Below are positions 33,377 to 42,832 of a stretch of DNA of 64,000 nucleotides, in pieces. Under the pieces are notes generated by a model. It was not told the origin of the DNA and did not search any database. It saw only the letters and a list, made by a program, of their open reading frames with translations. Position 1 is the stretch's first letter. Every line of letters starts with the position of its first letter. Both the position numbers and the translations under genes were made by a program. Source of the DNA: Mycobacterium gordonae (GTDB lineage: Bacteria; Actinomycetota; Actinomycetes; Mycobacteriales; Mycobacteriaceae); assembly GCF_017086405.1 (NCBI RefSeq), contig NZ_CP070973.1, positions 4,310,739-4,374,738 on the forward strand. The letters run 5' to 3'.

Positions 33377-34710
33377 TGTCTTTCGTCAGCACGGCACCCG
33401 AGACCATGTCTGCAGCGGCAACGCAACTGGCCGATCTGGGATCGGCGCTCAGTGCGGCCAATGCGACAGTTGCCATCCCGACCACCGAAGTCGCGGCAGC
33501 GGGTGCCGACGAGGTATCCGCTGCCGTCGCGGCATTGTTCGCGTCGATTGGCCGCAACTATCAGGCTGTCAGCGCCCAAGTGGACTGGTTCCACGGGCAG
33601 TTTGTTCAGGCATTGAGCGCAAGTGCTGCGTCGTATTCCCACACCGAATCAATGGGCAGGTCGATCCTTGAGAGCCCGCTCAACGCGCTGGACGCCCAGG
33701 CGCGGGCGCTCCTTGGCCGGCCGCTCATCGGCAATGGGGCCAACGGAGCGCCGGGCCAGGACGGAGGCGACGGGGGCCTGTTATACGGCAATGGGGGTGC
33801 GGGCGGTTCTGGCACCACCCAGCACCCGGCGGGCGGCCGTGGGGGATCTGCCGGGCTGATCGGCAACGGTGGACCCGGCGGCGCCGGAGCCGACACCGGA
33901 AGCGGCGGCCAGGGCGGCCACGGTGGGCTGCTGTTCGGCAACGGCGGGGCGGGTGGCTCCGGCGGGTCTTCCACCGCCAGCGGCATCGCCGGGTTCGGCG
34001 GCCGCGGTGGTGACGCCGGGTTGATCGGCAACGGCGGGCCGGCGGGATCCGGCGGCAACGGCGCGAACGCACTGACTAGCGGTGGCGATGGCGCACCCGG
34101 TGGCAACGGCGGACATGCCGGACTCTTATACGGCAACGGCGGCCCCGCAGGAGCCGGCGGCAATGGCGGCAACGCTGCAAACGGAACCGGAGGCAACGGC
34201 GCACCCGGCGGCAACGGTGGGGGCACCGGGTGGATCGGCAACGGGGGTGCCGCCGGAGCGGGCGGCAACGGCGGAAATGGACAGACCGGCGGACATGGCG
34301 CGGCAGGTGGATCCGGCGCGAACGCTGGCCTGCTGATCGGACACGGCGGACCGGCAGGCAACGGCGGCAACGGCGGCAACGGCGGCAACGGTAGCGGTGG
34401 CAACGGAGCGGCCGGCGGAAGCGGTGGGTTCGCCGGTCTTTTCTACGGCAATGGCGGGCCGGCGGGAGCAGGCGGCAACGGCGGCAACACTGTCAGCGGG
34501 CTCGGCGGTAATGGCGCATCGGGCGGCAGCGGGGGCGCTGGCGGGTCGATCGGCAACGGCGGCCCCGGTGGCGCCGGCGGCAACGGCGGCAACAGCGCCA
34601 CCGGCGACGGCGGCAACGGCGCCCCCGGCGGCCCCGGCGGGCAAGCGGGGCTGTTGGTCGGCGACGACGGACCCAACGGATCCGATGGCGTCCAGGGCCA
34701 AAGCGGCTAG
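33376..34710 (+). CDS. PE_PGRS family protein
   Basis: 444 residues. PE domain SFVSTAPETMSAAATQLADLG ... ALFASIGRNYQAVSAQ, linker LLGRPLIGNGANGAPG, then Gly-rich PGRS repeats (GGNGGAGG, LLYGNGGPAGAGGNGG) to the end without another domain. Expected ESX-5 surface protein. ATG 33376 overlaps the stop of the truncated MFS gene (TGATG); a GTG one codon earlier is possible. AGCGGAG 4-5 nt upstream can serve as ribosome site. Because the upstream fragment keeps its expression signals, this gene may be read from the old transporter promoter. Confidence 0.93.
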   Translation: MSFVSTAPETMSAAATQLADLGSALSAANATVAIPTTEVAAAGADEVSAAVAALFASIGRNYQAVSAQVDWFHGQFVQALSASAASYSHTESMGRSILESPLNALDAQARALLGRPLIGNGANGAPGQDGGDGGLLYGNGGAGGSGTTQHPAGGRGGSAGLIGNGGPGGAGADTGSGGQGGHGGLLFGNGGAGGSGGSSTASGIAGFGGRGGDAGLIGNGGPAGSGGNGANALTSGGDGAPGGNGGHAGLLYGNGGPAGAGGNGGNAANGTGGNGAPGGNGGGTGWIGNGGAAGAGGNGGNGQTGGHGAAGGSGANAGLLIGHGGPAGNGGNGGNGGNGSGGNGAAGGSGGFAGLFYGNGGPAGAGGNGGNTVSGLGGNGASGGSGGAGGSIGNGGPGGAGGNGGNSATGDGGNGAPGGPGGQAGLLVGDDGPNGSDGVQGQSG

Positions 34711-34764
34711 CCATGACGGCGCTCAGCACGTGCAGCTCGACGCGGCGGGCTCGTAAGCGAGGAG

Positions 34765-35188
<424 letters not shown>

Positions 35189-35288
35189 GTCGAACACGGT
35201 ACCCGCTGAATAGGGCACAAGCCAGGTCCGGTCTCCTATCGTGGACAGCGCGGTTTGACGATGCAGGCAACGACGGGAGGGCGGCCGA

Positions 35289-35999
35289 ATGTCCCGGTGG
35301 GAGACCCGCGTCGGCTCCGGAGACTGGGAGGCCATCGCCGCCGAGGTCGACGAGTACGGCGGGGCGCTGCTGCCCCGGTTGGTGACGACCGCCGAGGCCG
35401 CCCGGCTGTGTGCGCTCTACAGCGACGACAGCCTGTTCCGGAAGACGATCAACATGGCACCGAAACGCTACGGCGCCGGGCAGTACCGCTACTTTCATGC
35501 CCCGTATCCCGAGGCGGTCGAACAACTCAAACAGGTGCTCTACCCCCGGCTACTGCCGATCGCCCGCGATTGGTGGACCAAGCTGGGCCGATCGACCCCC
35601 TGGCCGGATAGCCTCGACGAGTGGCTGACGACCTGCCACCGCGCGGGACAGACTCGCTCGACGGCGTTGATGTTGCGATACGGGGCCGGCGACTGGAACG
35701 CGCTGCATCAGGATCTCTATGGCGATCTGGTCTTTCCGCTGCAGGTGGTGATCAACCTGAGCGAGCCTGGCGTTCACTACACCGGAGGGGAGTTCCTGCT
35801 CATCGAGCAGCGGTTTCGGGCGCAATCGCGCGGCACCGCGACGCAACTGCCCCAAGGGCACGGCTACGTGTTCACCACCCGCGACCGGCCGGTGCCCTCC
35901 AGCCGGGGATGGTCAGCCGCCCCCGTGCGCCACGGCATCTCGACCGTTCGTTCCGGCGAGCGCTACGCGCTGGGCCTGATCTTTCACGACGCCGGCTAG
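35289..35999 (+). CDS. 2-oxoglutarate/Fe(II)-dependent oxygenase (DUF2086-like)
   Basis: 236 residues. The double-stranded beta-helix metal site is visible: HxD as His140-x-Asp142 (ALHQDLYGD), distal His215 (PVRHGIS) and the 2-oxoglutarate-binding Arg225 (GERYALGLIFHDA). The N-terminal part includes FRKTINMAPKRYGAGQYRYF, seen in this oxygenase subfamily. Substrate unknown; close to AlkB-like or prolyl hydroxylase folds. Start ATG 35289 shortly after the rnpB promoter region. The MarR gene converges on it with 3 bp between stops. Confidence 0.85.
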   Translation: MSRWETRVGSGDWEAIAAEVDEYGGALLPRLVTTAEAARLCALYSDDSLFRKTINMAPKRYGAGQYRYFHAPYPEAVEQLKQVLYPRLLPIARDWWTKLGRSTPWPDSLDEWLTTCHRAGQTRSTALMLRYGAGDWNALHQDLYGDLVFPLQVVINLSEPGVHYTGGEFLLIEQRFRAQSRGTATQLPQGHGYVFTTRDRPVPSSRGWSAAPVRHGISTVRSGERYALGLIFHDAG

Positions 36000-36002
36000 C
36001 GT

Positions 36003-36431
36003 TCACTCAACCCGTCGAACAGCAGCAGTCAAGCGCTGCAACACATTTCGCGCGATCTGGATATCCGCCGCCGCGAGGTCGGCAGTGAATTCCCGGTGCG
36101 CGGCCGAAGCCCGGGCCGTGATGGCCGCCAAGGCACGTTCCCCGGCGGCGGTCAGCGTCAACAGCGGCGAGGAGCGGTGGTCGGGGTTGGATGTCCACTG
36201 CGCCAGACCGTCGTCCACCAGGTTGTTGGCGATGCGCTGCACGCCCTGCCGAGAAACACCGAGTCGACGGGCGGCGCGGGGCACTGACGTCGCATCGCCG
36301 GAAAGCACGCTGAGCAACTGCCAGCGGGCCTGCGTCTGTCCTTGCGTTTTCGCGACGGCGTCTCCGGACTTGCGCAGCGCTCCGGCAGCTTCGTAGATGT
36401 CGGCAACCAACAGGGCGATGTCGTCGGCCAT
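36003..36431 (-). CDS. MarR-family transcriptional regulator
   Basis: 142 residues. Winged helix visible as ARWQLLSVLSGDATSVPRAARRLGVSRQGVQRIANNLVDDGLAQW, with the wing DHRSSPLLTLTAAGE. The C-terminal helices give the MarR dimer interface. It is divergent from a DUF1398 gene, and the 68-bp gap carries a perfect operator-like palindrome, so local autoregulation and control of the partner gene are likely. Ligand unknown. Confidence 0.88.
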   Translation of the reverse strand: MADDIALLVADIYEAAGALRKSGDAVAKTQGQTQARWQLLSVLSGDATSVPRAARRLGVSRQGVQRIANNLVDDGLAQWTSNPDHRSSPLLTLTAAGERALAAITARASAAHREFTADLAAADIQIARNVLQRLTAAVRRVE

Positions 36432-36442
36432 CGAGCTCCTTT

Positions 36443-36458
36443 TGACAATACGTTGTCA
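36443..36458. promoter_or_regulatory. Palindrome TGACAA-n4-TTGTCA, probable MarR operator
   Basis: Perfect 6-bp arms, size and spacing typical of MarR sites, 12 bp before the marR-like start and 42 bp before the divergent DUF1398 start. A second perfect palindrome ATGTCGACAT lies at 36472-36481. The first arm can also serve as a -35 TTGACA on the + strand, so repressor binding would block the promoter. Confidence 0.65.
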
Positions 36459-36499
36459 GTTTAGCAATATGATGTCGACATTAGATTGGAGCACAGATC

Positions 36500-36919
36500 G
36501 TGAGTAGCGCAATCGCTAATCTTCAGGCCGCGCACCAACGGGCGGCAGCCGGCCGGCCCAGAGCACACGGCTTTCCCTACCTCGCCGAGGTGTTGCGTCA
36601 GGCCGGGGTGAGCACGTACCACCACTCGATCCCGTCGGGTACCACCTTCTATGTGACCGAGGCCGGCCCGGTCGTCATGCAGGCGGATCCGGTCGTGCAC
36701 GGCATGGCCGACGTGGCGTCGTGGAACGAGGACGCCCTGGTCGCCGCGATCCGCACCGACCAGTCCGGCAGCAGCAGCTATCCGCAGTTCGCCCGGTCGT
36801 GCTGGGAGGCCGGCGTGGTGCACTACGACGTCGACCTGCAACGCCGCACCTGCACGTACTCGGGTGTGGCCGGCGAGCAGTACGTCGAGTCCTATCCGCA
36901 GGTCGAGCTCGCCGGTTAG
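36500..36919 (+). CDS. DUF1398 family protein
   Basis: 139 residues from GTG 36500 with GGAG 8 nt upstream. Pattern GFPYLAEVLRQAGVSTYHHSIPSGTTFYVTEAGPV and YPQFARSCWEAGVVHYDVDLQRRTCTYSG fits DUF1398, a family of small soluble proteins sometimes labelled phage envelope protein without good reason. Function unknown. Paired with a divergent MarR regulator. Its stop overlaps by 4 bp the end of the convergent RNase H/phosphatase gene. Confidence 0.78.
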   Translation: MSSAIANLQAAHQRAAAGRPRAHGFPYLAEVLRQAGVSTYHHSIPSGTTFYVTEAGPVVMQADPVVHGMADVASWNEDALVAAIRTDQSGSSSYPQFARSCWEAGVVHYDVDLQRRTCTYSGVAGEQYVESYPQVELAG

Positions 36920-38046
36920 AGATATCCCGTCTGATTGACCAGGCGTACCGACGACGCGCCATCGGGATAGAACTCGGCGATGCTCAACGACGCCAGATCC
37001 AGATGCAGCCGGTACAGAATGCCCGACCCGGCGTCCAGCGCCATCCGCAACATCGACTTGATCGGTGTGACGTGGGAGACCACCAGCACGTTGGCGCCCG
37101 GGTGCTCGGCGATGATCCGGTCGCGGCCACGGCGGACCCGTCGCAACACATCATCGAAGCTCTCCCCGCCCGGCGGCAGCGCACCGGTGTCATACAACCA
37201 GCGACGGTGCAATTCCGGGTCGCGGGTAGCAGCCTCGGTGAAGGTGAGGCCTTCCCACGCGCCGAAATCGGTCTCGATCAGGTCCTCGTCGAGGGTGACG
37301 TCCAGGCCCAGCGCGCGTGCCGCCGTCGTCGCGGTGTCGTAAGCCCGCTGCAGTGGCGAGGAGATCACCGCCGCGATACCGCGGCGCTGAGTCAGGTAAC
37401 GCGCGGCCAAACCTGCTTGTCGCCAACCGATTTCATTTAACGGGGGGTTGCCTCTACCGGAGTAGCGGCGCTGCGCCGAAAACTCGGTCTGCCCGTGCCG
37501 CAACAACAGCAACCGGGTGGGCGTGCCGCGGGCTCCGGTCCAGCCGGGGCCCTTGTTCTCATCGGACGAACCCTCCTCGCCCGCGGCCTTGCGTGCGGAG
37601 TCGGTGACCGGCACCGCGACCTTGTCCACCCGGCGATCCGTCTGGGCGGCAGCGTCCATCGCCTCGTTGGCCAGCCGGTCGGCGTAGGCGTTGTGCTCGC
37701 GCGGAATCCAGGAAAAACTGATCCGGCGAAACTGCGCCGCGAGTGACCGCGCCTGGCCGTGCAGCTCCACCAGGTCGGGATGCTTGACGCGCCAGCGTCC
37801 CGACATCTGCTCGATCACCAGCTTGGAGTCCATCAGCACCTGGACCTCGCCGGCACCCAGGTTCAGGGCGTCATCCAGCCCGGCGATCAGACCGCGATAT
37901 TCGGCGACGTTGTTGGTGGCGCGTCCGATGGCCTGTTTGGTCTCGGCCAACACGGTCCGGCGATCCGCGCTCCACACCACGGCTCCGTACCCGGCGGGAC
38001 CCGGGTTCCCGCGCGACCCCCCGTCGGCCTCGATGACCACCTTCAT
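36916..38046 (-). CDS. Bifunctional RNase H / acid phosphatase (Rv2228c-like)
   Basis: 376 residues. N-terminal type I RNase H domain with the catalytic acids in IEADGGSRGNPG, NNVAEYRGL, QVLMDSKLVIEQM and HNAYADRLANEAMD. C-terminal histidine phosphatase domain (from about 170) with LLLLRHGQTEFS and VVSHVTPIKSM. In M. tuberculosis the homologue removes RNA from RNA:DNA hybrids, and its phosphatase half has CobC-like alpha-ribazole phosphatase activity. The start overlaps the zinc-ribbon gene's stop by 4 nt, so it ends a coupled - strand operon cobC-nif3-zinc ribbon-rnhA/cobC. Confidence 0.95.
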   Translation of the reverse strand: MKVVIEADGGSRGNPGPAGYGAVVWSADRRTVLAETKQAIGRATNNVAEYRGLIAGLDDALNLGAGEVQVLMDSKLVIEQMSGRWRVKHPDLVELHGQARSLAAQFRRISFSWIPREHNAYADRLANEAMDAAAQTDRRVDKVAVPVTDSARKAAGEEGSSDENKGPGWTGARGTPTRLLLLRHGQTEFSAQRRYSGRGNPPLNEIGWRQAGLAARYLTQRRGIAAVISSPLQRAYDTATTAARALGLDVTLDEDLIETDFGAWEGLTFTEAATRDPELHRRWLYDTGALPPGGESFDDVLRRVRRGRDRIIAEHPGANVLVVSHVTPIKSMLRMALDAGSGILYRLHLDLASLSIAEFYPDGASSVRLVNQTGYL

Positions 38047-38780
38047 TGATCAAAACCCTTGACGCGCAATAAGATCGCGCCACACTCCGGACACCGCAGC
38101 ACCTCGTCCTCGGCGGCGGCGGTGATGCGGGCCAACTCGCCGCGGCCGATCTCGATCCGGCACGCACCGCAGCGGTGTCCCTGCAATGGCCCGGCCCCCG
38201 GCCCTCCCCCGGCGCGCAACCGCTCGTACAGCGCCGACAGGTCGGGATTCAGACCGGCGCTCAACGCGTCGCGTCGCGACCCGTGTTCGGTCCGGATGTT
38301 TTCCAGTTCAGCCAATGCGGCATCCAGAGCCTGCCGGGCACTGGTCAACTCGGCCTGCAACGCGTCGGTGGCCCCCGACTCGACGGCCTGTTGCGCCTGC
38401 AATTCCTCGCGGCGCTCCATCACTTCTAGCAGCGAGTCCTCGAGGCTGACCTGTCGGCGCTGCAACGTTTCCAGCTCGTGCTGCAGGTCGGCCTGGCGTT
38501 TGGCGTCGGTCGCCCCCGCACTGAGCAACGCACGGTCGCGGTCTTCGCGCTTGCGCACCGCGTCGATCTCGGCCTCGAAGCGTGTTATTTGAGCATCCAG
38601 GTCTTCCAACGCAATTCGCATGGTGCCCAGCCGGTCGCTGGCCGCGGTGTGCTCCTTGCGCACCCGGTCGTACTCGGCGCGCTCGGCCAGATGAGCGCTC
38701 CGATGCGCGAGCCGGGACAGCTCAGCATCCAACTTCGCCAATTCCAGTAGCGAACGCTGCTGTGCTACATCGGCCTTCAT
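38043..38780 (-). CDS. Coiled-coil and C4 zinc-ribbon protein (Rv2229c-like)
   Basis: 245 residues. Residues 5-175 form a long antiparallel coiled coil (QRSLLELAKLDAELSRLAHR, then ETLQRRQVSLEDSLLEVMER). The C-terminus has a C4 zinc ribbon: HRCGACRIEIG and VLRCPECGAILLR. This COG1579 architecture is thought to bind nucleic acid; the exact role is unknown. It lies between nif3-like and RNase H genes, as in M. tuberculosis. Confidence 0.9.
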   Translation of the reverse strand: MKADVAQQRSLLELAKLDAELSRLAHRSAHLAERAEYDRVRKEHTAASDRLGTMRIALEDLDAQITRFEAEIDAVRKREDRDRALLSAGATDAKRQADLQHELETLQRRQVSLEDSLLEVMERREELQAQQAVESGATDALQAELTSARQALDAALAELENIRTEHGSRRDALSAGLNPDLSALYERLRAGGGPGAGPLQGHRCGACRIEIGRGELARITAAAEDEVLRCPECGAILLRVKGFDQ

Positions 38781-38802
38781 CGCTGCACTCCCGGTCTCTT
38801 TG

Positions 38803-39924
38803 TCAGCACGGTGTTCTCAGGTTCCACGGGTCGGTGCGGACGGTGGATACCCGCACGGGTAGCGATCCGAATCGGGACCGCAACACCTCGGCCGCCTGGG
38901 CACACCACGGGAATTCACTGGCCCAGTGTGCGACGTCGATCAACGCCACCGGCGAGGCCCGGCAATGCTCGTCAGCGGGATGATGCCGCAGGTCGGAGGT
39001 GACATAAGCCTGGACGTCCGCCGCGGCTACCGCACTCAGGAACGAGTCCCCAGCGCCGCCGCACACCGCCACCCGCGACACCGGCAGATCCGGGTCGCCC
39101 GCGGCGCGCACCCCCCAGGACGTCTTAGGCAGAGCCGCGCCGACGCGGGCGACGAAATTCCGTAACGGCTCGGGCGCCGGCAGCACCCCGATGCGGCCCA
39201 GCCCGGTCCCGGACGGAGGCGGCTGCAACGCCAGGATGTCGAACGCCGGCTCTTCGTACGGATGCGCGGCACGCATCGCCGCCAGGACGGCGGCCCGCGC
39301 CCGGGTGGGCGCGATGACTTCGACCCGGTCCTCGGTGACGTGCTCGACGGCCCCGACGCTGCCGATCGCCGGCGCGGCGCCTTCGTGCGGCAGGAACTGG
39401 CCGGTGCCGGTGACGCTCCAACTGCAATGCGAGTAGTCACCAATGTGGCCGGCGCCGGCGGCAAAGACCGCTTCCCGCACCGCTTCTGCGTTCTCCACAG
39501 GGACGTAGACGACCCATTTATCCAGCTGGGAAACGCTCGGCGAGCTGTCCAGAACGGCCTCGACGGTCAGGCCGAGGGTCTCCGCCAGCGCGTCGGACAC
39601 CCCCGGGGACGCTGAGTCGGCGTTGGTGTGCGCGGTGAACAACGAGCGGCCGGAGCGGATCAGGCGGTGAATCAGCGCACCTTTGGGCGTGCTGGCGGCG
39701 ACGGTGTCGACGCCACGCAACAGCAACGGATGGTGGGCCAGCAGCAGCCCGTTGTCGGGCACCTCGGCGGCCACTTCGGCTGTCGCATCGATCGCGACGG
39801 TGACCGATCCGACCTCGTCCTCGGGGTCACCACACACCAGACCCACCGAATCCCATGATTCCGCCAATCGCGGAGGGTACGCGGCGTCCAGCACCTCGAT
39901 GACGTCAGCCAGTCGCACACTCAT
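38803..39924 (-). CDS. Nif3-like dinuclear metal centre protein (Rv2230c-like)
   Basis: 373 residues from ATG 39924. N-terminal and C-terminal Nif3 halves carry the metal ligands: LLLAHHPLLLRG near residue 65 and the late histidines in TSDLRHHPADEH and LIDVAHWASE. A PII-like insert (VYVPVENAEAVREAVFAAGAG ... HPYEEPAFDI) sits between them, as in long bacterial members. Proposed GTP cyclohydrolase-like or metal-dependent hydrolase; role unproven. Overlaps cobC by 4 nt; codons upstream of 39924 lie inside cobC and are not used. Confidence 0.92.
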   Translation of the reverse strand: MSVRLADVIEVLDAAYPPRLAESWDSVGLVCGDPEDEVGSVTVAIDATAEVAAEVPDNGLLLAHHPLLLRGVDTVAASTPKGALIHRLIRSGRSLFTAHTNADSASPGVSDALAETLGLTVEAVLDSSPSVSQLDKWVVYVPVENAEAVREAVFAAGAGHIGDYSHCSWSVTGTGQFLPHEGAAPAIGSVGAVEHVTEDRVEVIAPTRARAAVLAAMRAAHPYEEPAFDILALQPPPSGTGLGRIGVLPAPEPLRNFVARVGAALPKTSWGVRAAGDPDLPVSRVAVCGGAGDSFLSAVAAADVQAYVTSDLRHHPADEHCRASPVALIDVAHWASEFPWCAQAAEVLRSRFGSLPVRVSTVRTDPWNLRTPC

Positions 39925-41018
39925 CGGCAGCTCCCGCCGGGTACACCTGCCGGCGCGATCGACTCGACCAATTCGGGCCACTCCGGACGCACCGCTGCCC
40001 GCAAATAGCGCTCGTCCAGGCCGACGAATGTATCGCAGCGCCTTACCGCAATGCCCTTGTCACGCAGCCGCTTTCGAATTCCGACAGCGTCCGGGCTGCA
40101 GAACAGCACGAAGGGGGCCCGGCCCGCGACGACCTGGAATCCCACCGATTCCAGACCCGCGACCATGGCCGCGCGCGTCGCCACCGACCGTCCTGCATCC
40201 GCGGCGGCTTCGGCGACAGCGTGCGGGGCGCAGCACGCGGTGATCGCGGCCAGCTGCAGGGTGCCCACCGGCCAGTGGGGGCGCTCAGCGGTCAACCGGG
40301 CCAGTAGGTCCGGCGCCCCGAGTGCGTAACCCACCCGCAAACCGGCCAGACCCCACGTCTTGGTCAGGCTGCGCAGCACCAGCACGTCCGGCAGTGCGTC
40401 ACCCGCAAGCGAGTGCGGCTCGCCGGGTATCGAGTCGGCGAACGCTTCGTCGACGACGAGTATCCGTCCGGGCCGGCGAAGCGAGAGCAGTTGCTCGCGC
40501 GTATGCAGCACCGACGTCGGATTGGTCGGGTTCCCTATCACCACCAAATCCGCATCCTCGGGCACGGCACCGGTTCCAGTGGCAGCGTCCAGGGTGAACG
40601 GGGGTTGCAGGACGACATGGTGCACCGCAATCCCGGCCGCGCTCAGCGCGGCCTCGGGTTCGGTGAAGGAGGGCGCAAGTATCGCCGCGCGACGTGGGCG
40701 CAGGTTGCTCAGCAACGCGAAACCCTCGGCGGCGCCGGCCAACGGCAACACTTCGTCGCGGGTGCGGCGGTGCCGTGCGGCCACCGCGTCCTGCGCCTGC
40801 ACGACGTCTGCGGCGCTCGGGTAGCGGGCCAGGTCCGGAATTCGTGCCCTCAACGTCTGCACCAGCCACGACGGTGGGTGGGGACGACGAATGTTGACAG
40901 CGAAATCCAGCATGCCCGGCACGACCTCCTGATCACCGTGATAACGCGCGCGCGCAACACGACTCGACGTGCGCGGACCAAGGTCTGCCATCACAGAAAC
41001 ACTAGTGCGCTCAGCCAT
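39921..41018 (-). CDS. cobC: CobC-like PLP aminotransferase (cobalamin biosynthesis)
   Basis: 365 residues from ATG 41018; GTG 41036 would add six residues. Fold type I aminotransferase with the histidinol-phosphate/threonine-phosphate decarboxylase layout: VIGNPTNPTSVL for substrate/PLP contact, VVDEAFAD for the PLP-pyridine Asp, and Schiff-base Lys in LRSLTKTWGLAGLRVGYALG. In cobalamin synthesis this class makes (R)-1-amino-2-propanol phosphate. It starts a - strand operon with nif3-like, zinc-ribbon and RNase H/phosphatase genes. CobD is encoded nearby at 45 kb. Confidence 0.88.
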   Translation of the reverse strand: MAERTSVSVMADLGPRTSSRVARARYHGDQEVVPGMLDFAVNIRRPHPPSWLVQTLRARIPDLARYPSAADVVQAQDAVAARHRRTRDEVLPLAGAAEGFALLSNLRPRRAAILAPSFTEPEAALSAAGIAVHHVVLQPPFTLDAATGTGAVPEDADLVVIGNPTNPTSVLHTREQLLSLRRPGRILVVDEAFADSIPGEPHSLAGDALPDVLVLRSLTKTWGLAGLRVGYALGAPDLLARLTAERPHWPVGTLQLAAITACCAPHAVAEAAADAGRSVATRAAMVAGLESVGFQVVAGRAPFVLFCSPDAVGIRKRLRDKGIAVRRCDTFVGLDERYLRAAVRPEWPELVESIAPAGVPGGSCR

Positions 41019-41045
41019 GCCATGATCGCCGACCACCGGTTGCCG

Positions 41046-42707
41046 TCAGCGCAGCAGACTCTGGATATCCATCAGATTGAGATATCCCGCTTCCACGATC
41101 GTGAGCGCTTCCATAAGGGCCGCCATGGTCAGCATTGCGGTGGTGGCCGCGATCGGGTCTCCGATCGCATGAATCAGGCTGCCGCGCTCGATCCCGCTCA
41201 CGAACAAGCTGGCGTCGTATACCGGCAGGCTTAGCGTGGCGGCGGTGACGATGTCGGCGGTCGGAAGCAGGACCGCATAGTCCGTCGAGATGATCTTCGC
41301 CACCGTGTTGACGATGTTCGCCGGCGTCGGCGCCACCGGTCCCGGCGGCGGCCCGAGCAGCGCTGGCAACAGGTCGGGCCACAGGGGCACCGACGGGGAG
41401 GGATTCGAGACGATGGTCTCCAGATCCACCAGGAAGTCGTGTACACCCTGCTGTGCGCCCACTGCGAGGGCATGGAGAACCACACCCGGATTCACCTCCG
41501 GAAACAGCCCGAACGGGGTCGGCACGTTGGCCGCGGTCGTGGACCAGCCGTAGGTCGGATCGCCGTAGCCGAGATTGACGATGACACGCAGACCGGGCTG
41601 GAGCAGGTCGGCCACCGGTTTGCCGAAAACCGGAATCACGCGCAGCGGATCCAACAGCGGCAGATTCGGGGTCGGAATCATCTTGTAGGTGGTCATCGTC
41701 GGGCCCTCGGTGCTCAGGGTGACTGCCGAATCGACCTGCTCGGTCGTCAGATGCGGGTAGCCGAAGTGCACCGCGCCGATGCCGAAGAAGGCGTTCAGGT
41801 CGGCGACGATGTTGAGCGGATACCGCGGAAAGTCGGCCAGCCCGTCGTATTCGCGGGTGTAGATGGTGGTCGGGTATAGGTTGTCCGGCGTCGCCCCGTA
41901 CATGGTCAATCCGACCGACGGCAGGCTTAATCCGACGAAGCGCTGCAGTAGGCCGCCGTTGGGGTTCATCGGGTTACCGATCAGCACGAAGTCCAGATCC
42001 GCGGGACTCGGGGCACCTGCGCCCAGCGCCGCCAGTTGTCGCATCTCCAGCGAGGCTATTTCCGCGCTTTGGGAGTAGCCGAACACGGTGACGTGGTTGC
42101 CGCTGCCGAGCTGCTGGATGACCGCATTGTGCAGAATCGCCACACCCTGCTGCACCGAGGTGTCGAACGGCAGGCTTCGCACGCCGGTCAGTGGGTATAG
42201 CTGCTCGGGCGTGAACAGCACCTGCGGGATGGCACCGTTCTGCCGGATGAACAGCGTGCTGACGGCGTTGACGTAGGAGCTCGTCGGATTCGGGTCGCCG
42301 GTGCCGCCCATGATCAGCGCCACCAACGGCTGGGCCGGTGCCGGTAACGGGGCGGTGGGTCCGCCCGGTGCCTGACTCGCGCCGCCGGCCGGCAACCCGC
42401 TGAACAAGCCCGATACCGCGACGGCGTTGGCCGCCTCGGCATCAAGGTACGTGCGCGCGGCGGCGCCCAGCGCGACGGCGAATCGTTCACCGAATGCCGC
42501 CGTCCAAGCGAGGACAGCCTGCGATTCGCGGGCGTAGCAGCCGAACAGCTCCGCGGCGGCCACAGACACCTCGTCGGCCGCCGCGGCGGCCAGTTCGGTG
42601 GTGGGACCGGCCACCAGTGCCCTGATTTCGCCGATCGCCGAGCCGACTGCGGCCACTTCGGCCGTGGCCGCGGCCATCAGCTGCGGCTGCGCGTTCACAA
42701 GTGTCAT
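41046..42707 (-). CDS. PE family protein with PE-PPE serine hydrolase domain
   Basis: 553 residues from ATG 42707. Residues 1-95 are a PE domain (MTLVNAQPQLMAAATAEVAAVG ending in YLDAEAANA). From about 128 the PE-PPE alpha/beta-hydrolase domain begins with ALIMGGTGDPNP, where the oxyanion glycines sit, and has the nucleophile motif GYSQS (Ser212). Family members are surface esterases/lipases. It lies between cobC and the divergent ptkA, which are neighbours in M. tuberculosis, so it is an insertion. No PGRS repeats. Export through ESX-5 is likely. Confidence 0.92.
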   Translation of the reverse strand: MTLVNAQPQLMAAATAEVAAVGSAIGEIRALVAGPTTELAAAAADEVSVAAAELFGCYARESQAVLAWTAAFGERFAVALGAAARTYLDAEAANAVAVSGLFSGLPAGGASQAPGGPTAPLPAPAQPLVALIMGGTGDPNPTSSYVNAVSTLFIRQNGAIPQVLFTPEQLYPLTGVRSLPFDTSVQQGVAILHNAVIQQLGSGNHVTVFGYSQSAEIASLEMRQLAALGAGAPSPADLDFVLIGNPMNPNGGLLQRFVGLSLPSVGLTMYGATPDNLYPTTIYTREYDGLADFPRYPLNIVADLNAFFGIGAVHFGYPHLTTEQVDSAVTLSTEGPTMTTYKMIPTPNLPLLDPLRVIPVFGKPVADLLQPGLRVIVNLGYGDPTYGWSTTAANVPTPFGLFPEVNPGVVLHALAVGAQQGVHDFLVDLETIVSNPSPSVPLWPDLLPALLGPPPGPVAPTPANIVNTVAKIISTDYAVLLPTADIVTAATLSLPVYDASLFVSGIERGSLIHAIGDPIAATTAMLTMAALMEALTIVEAGYLNLMDIQSLLR

Positions 42708-42832
42708 TGCAGCGAACCTCCACAACCCGGCCCCCGCATGTTGCGACACCGATTGTGGCAAACAGATACCCCTGGGCGCCTAGTTTTGCGTCGGGTCGCC
42801 TCATCGTCGGTGGCTCGGCGCGATCGACGACA

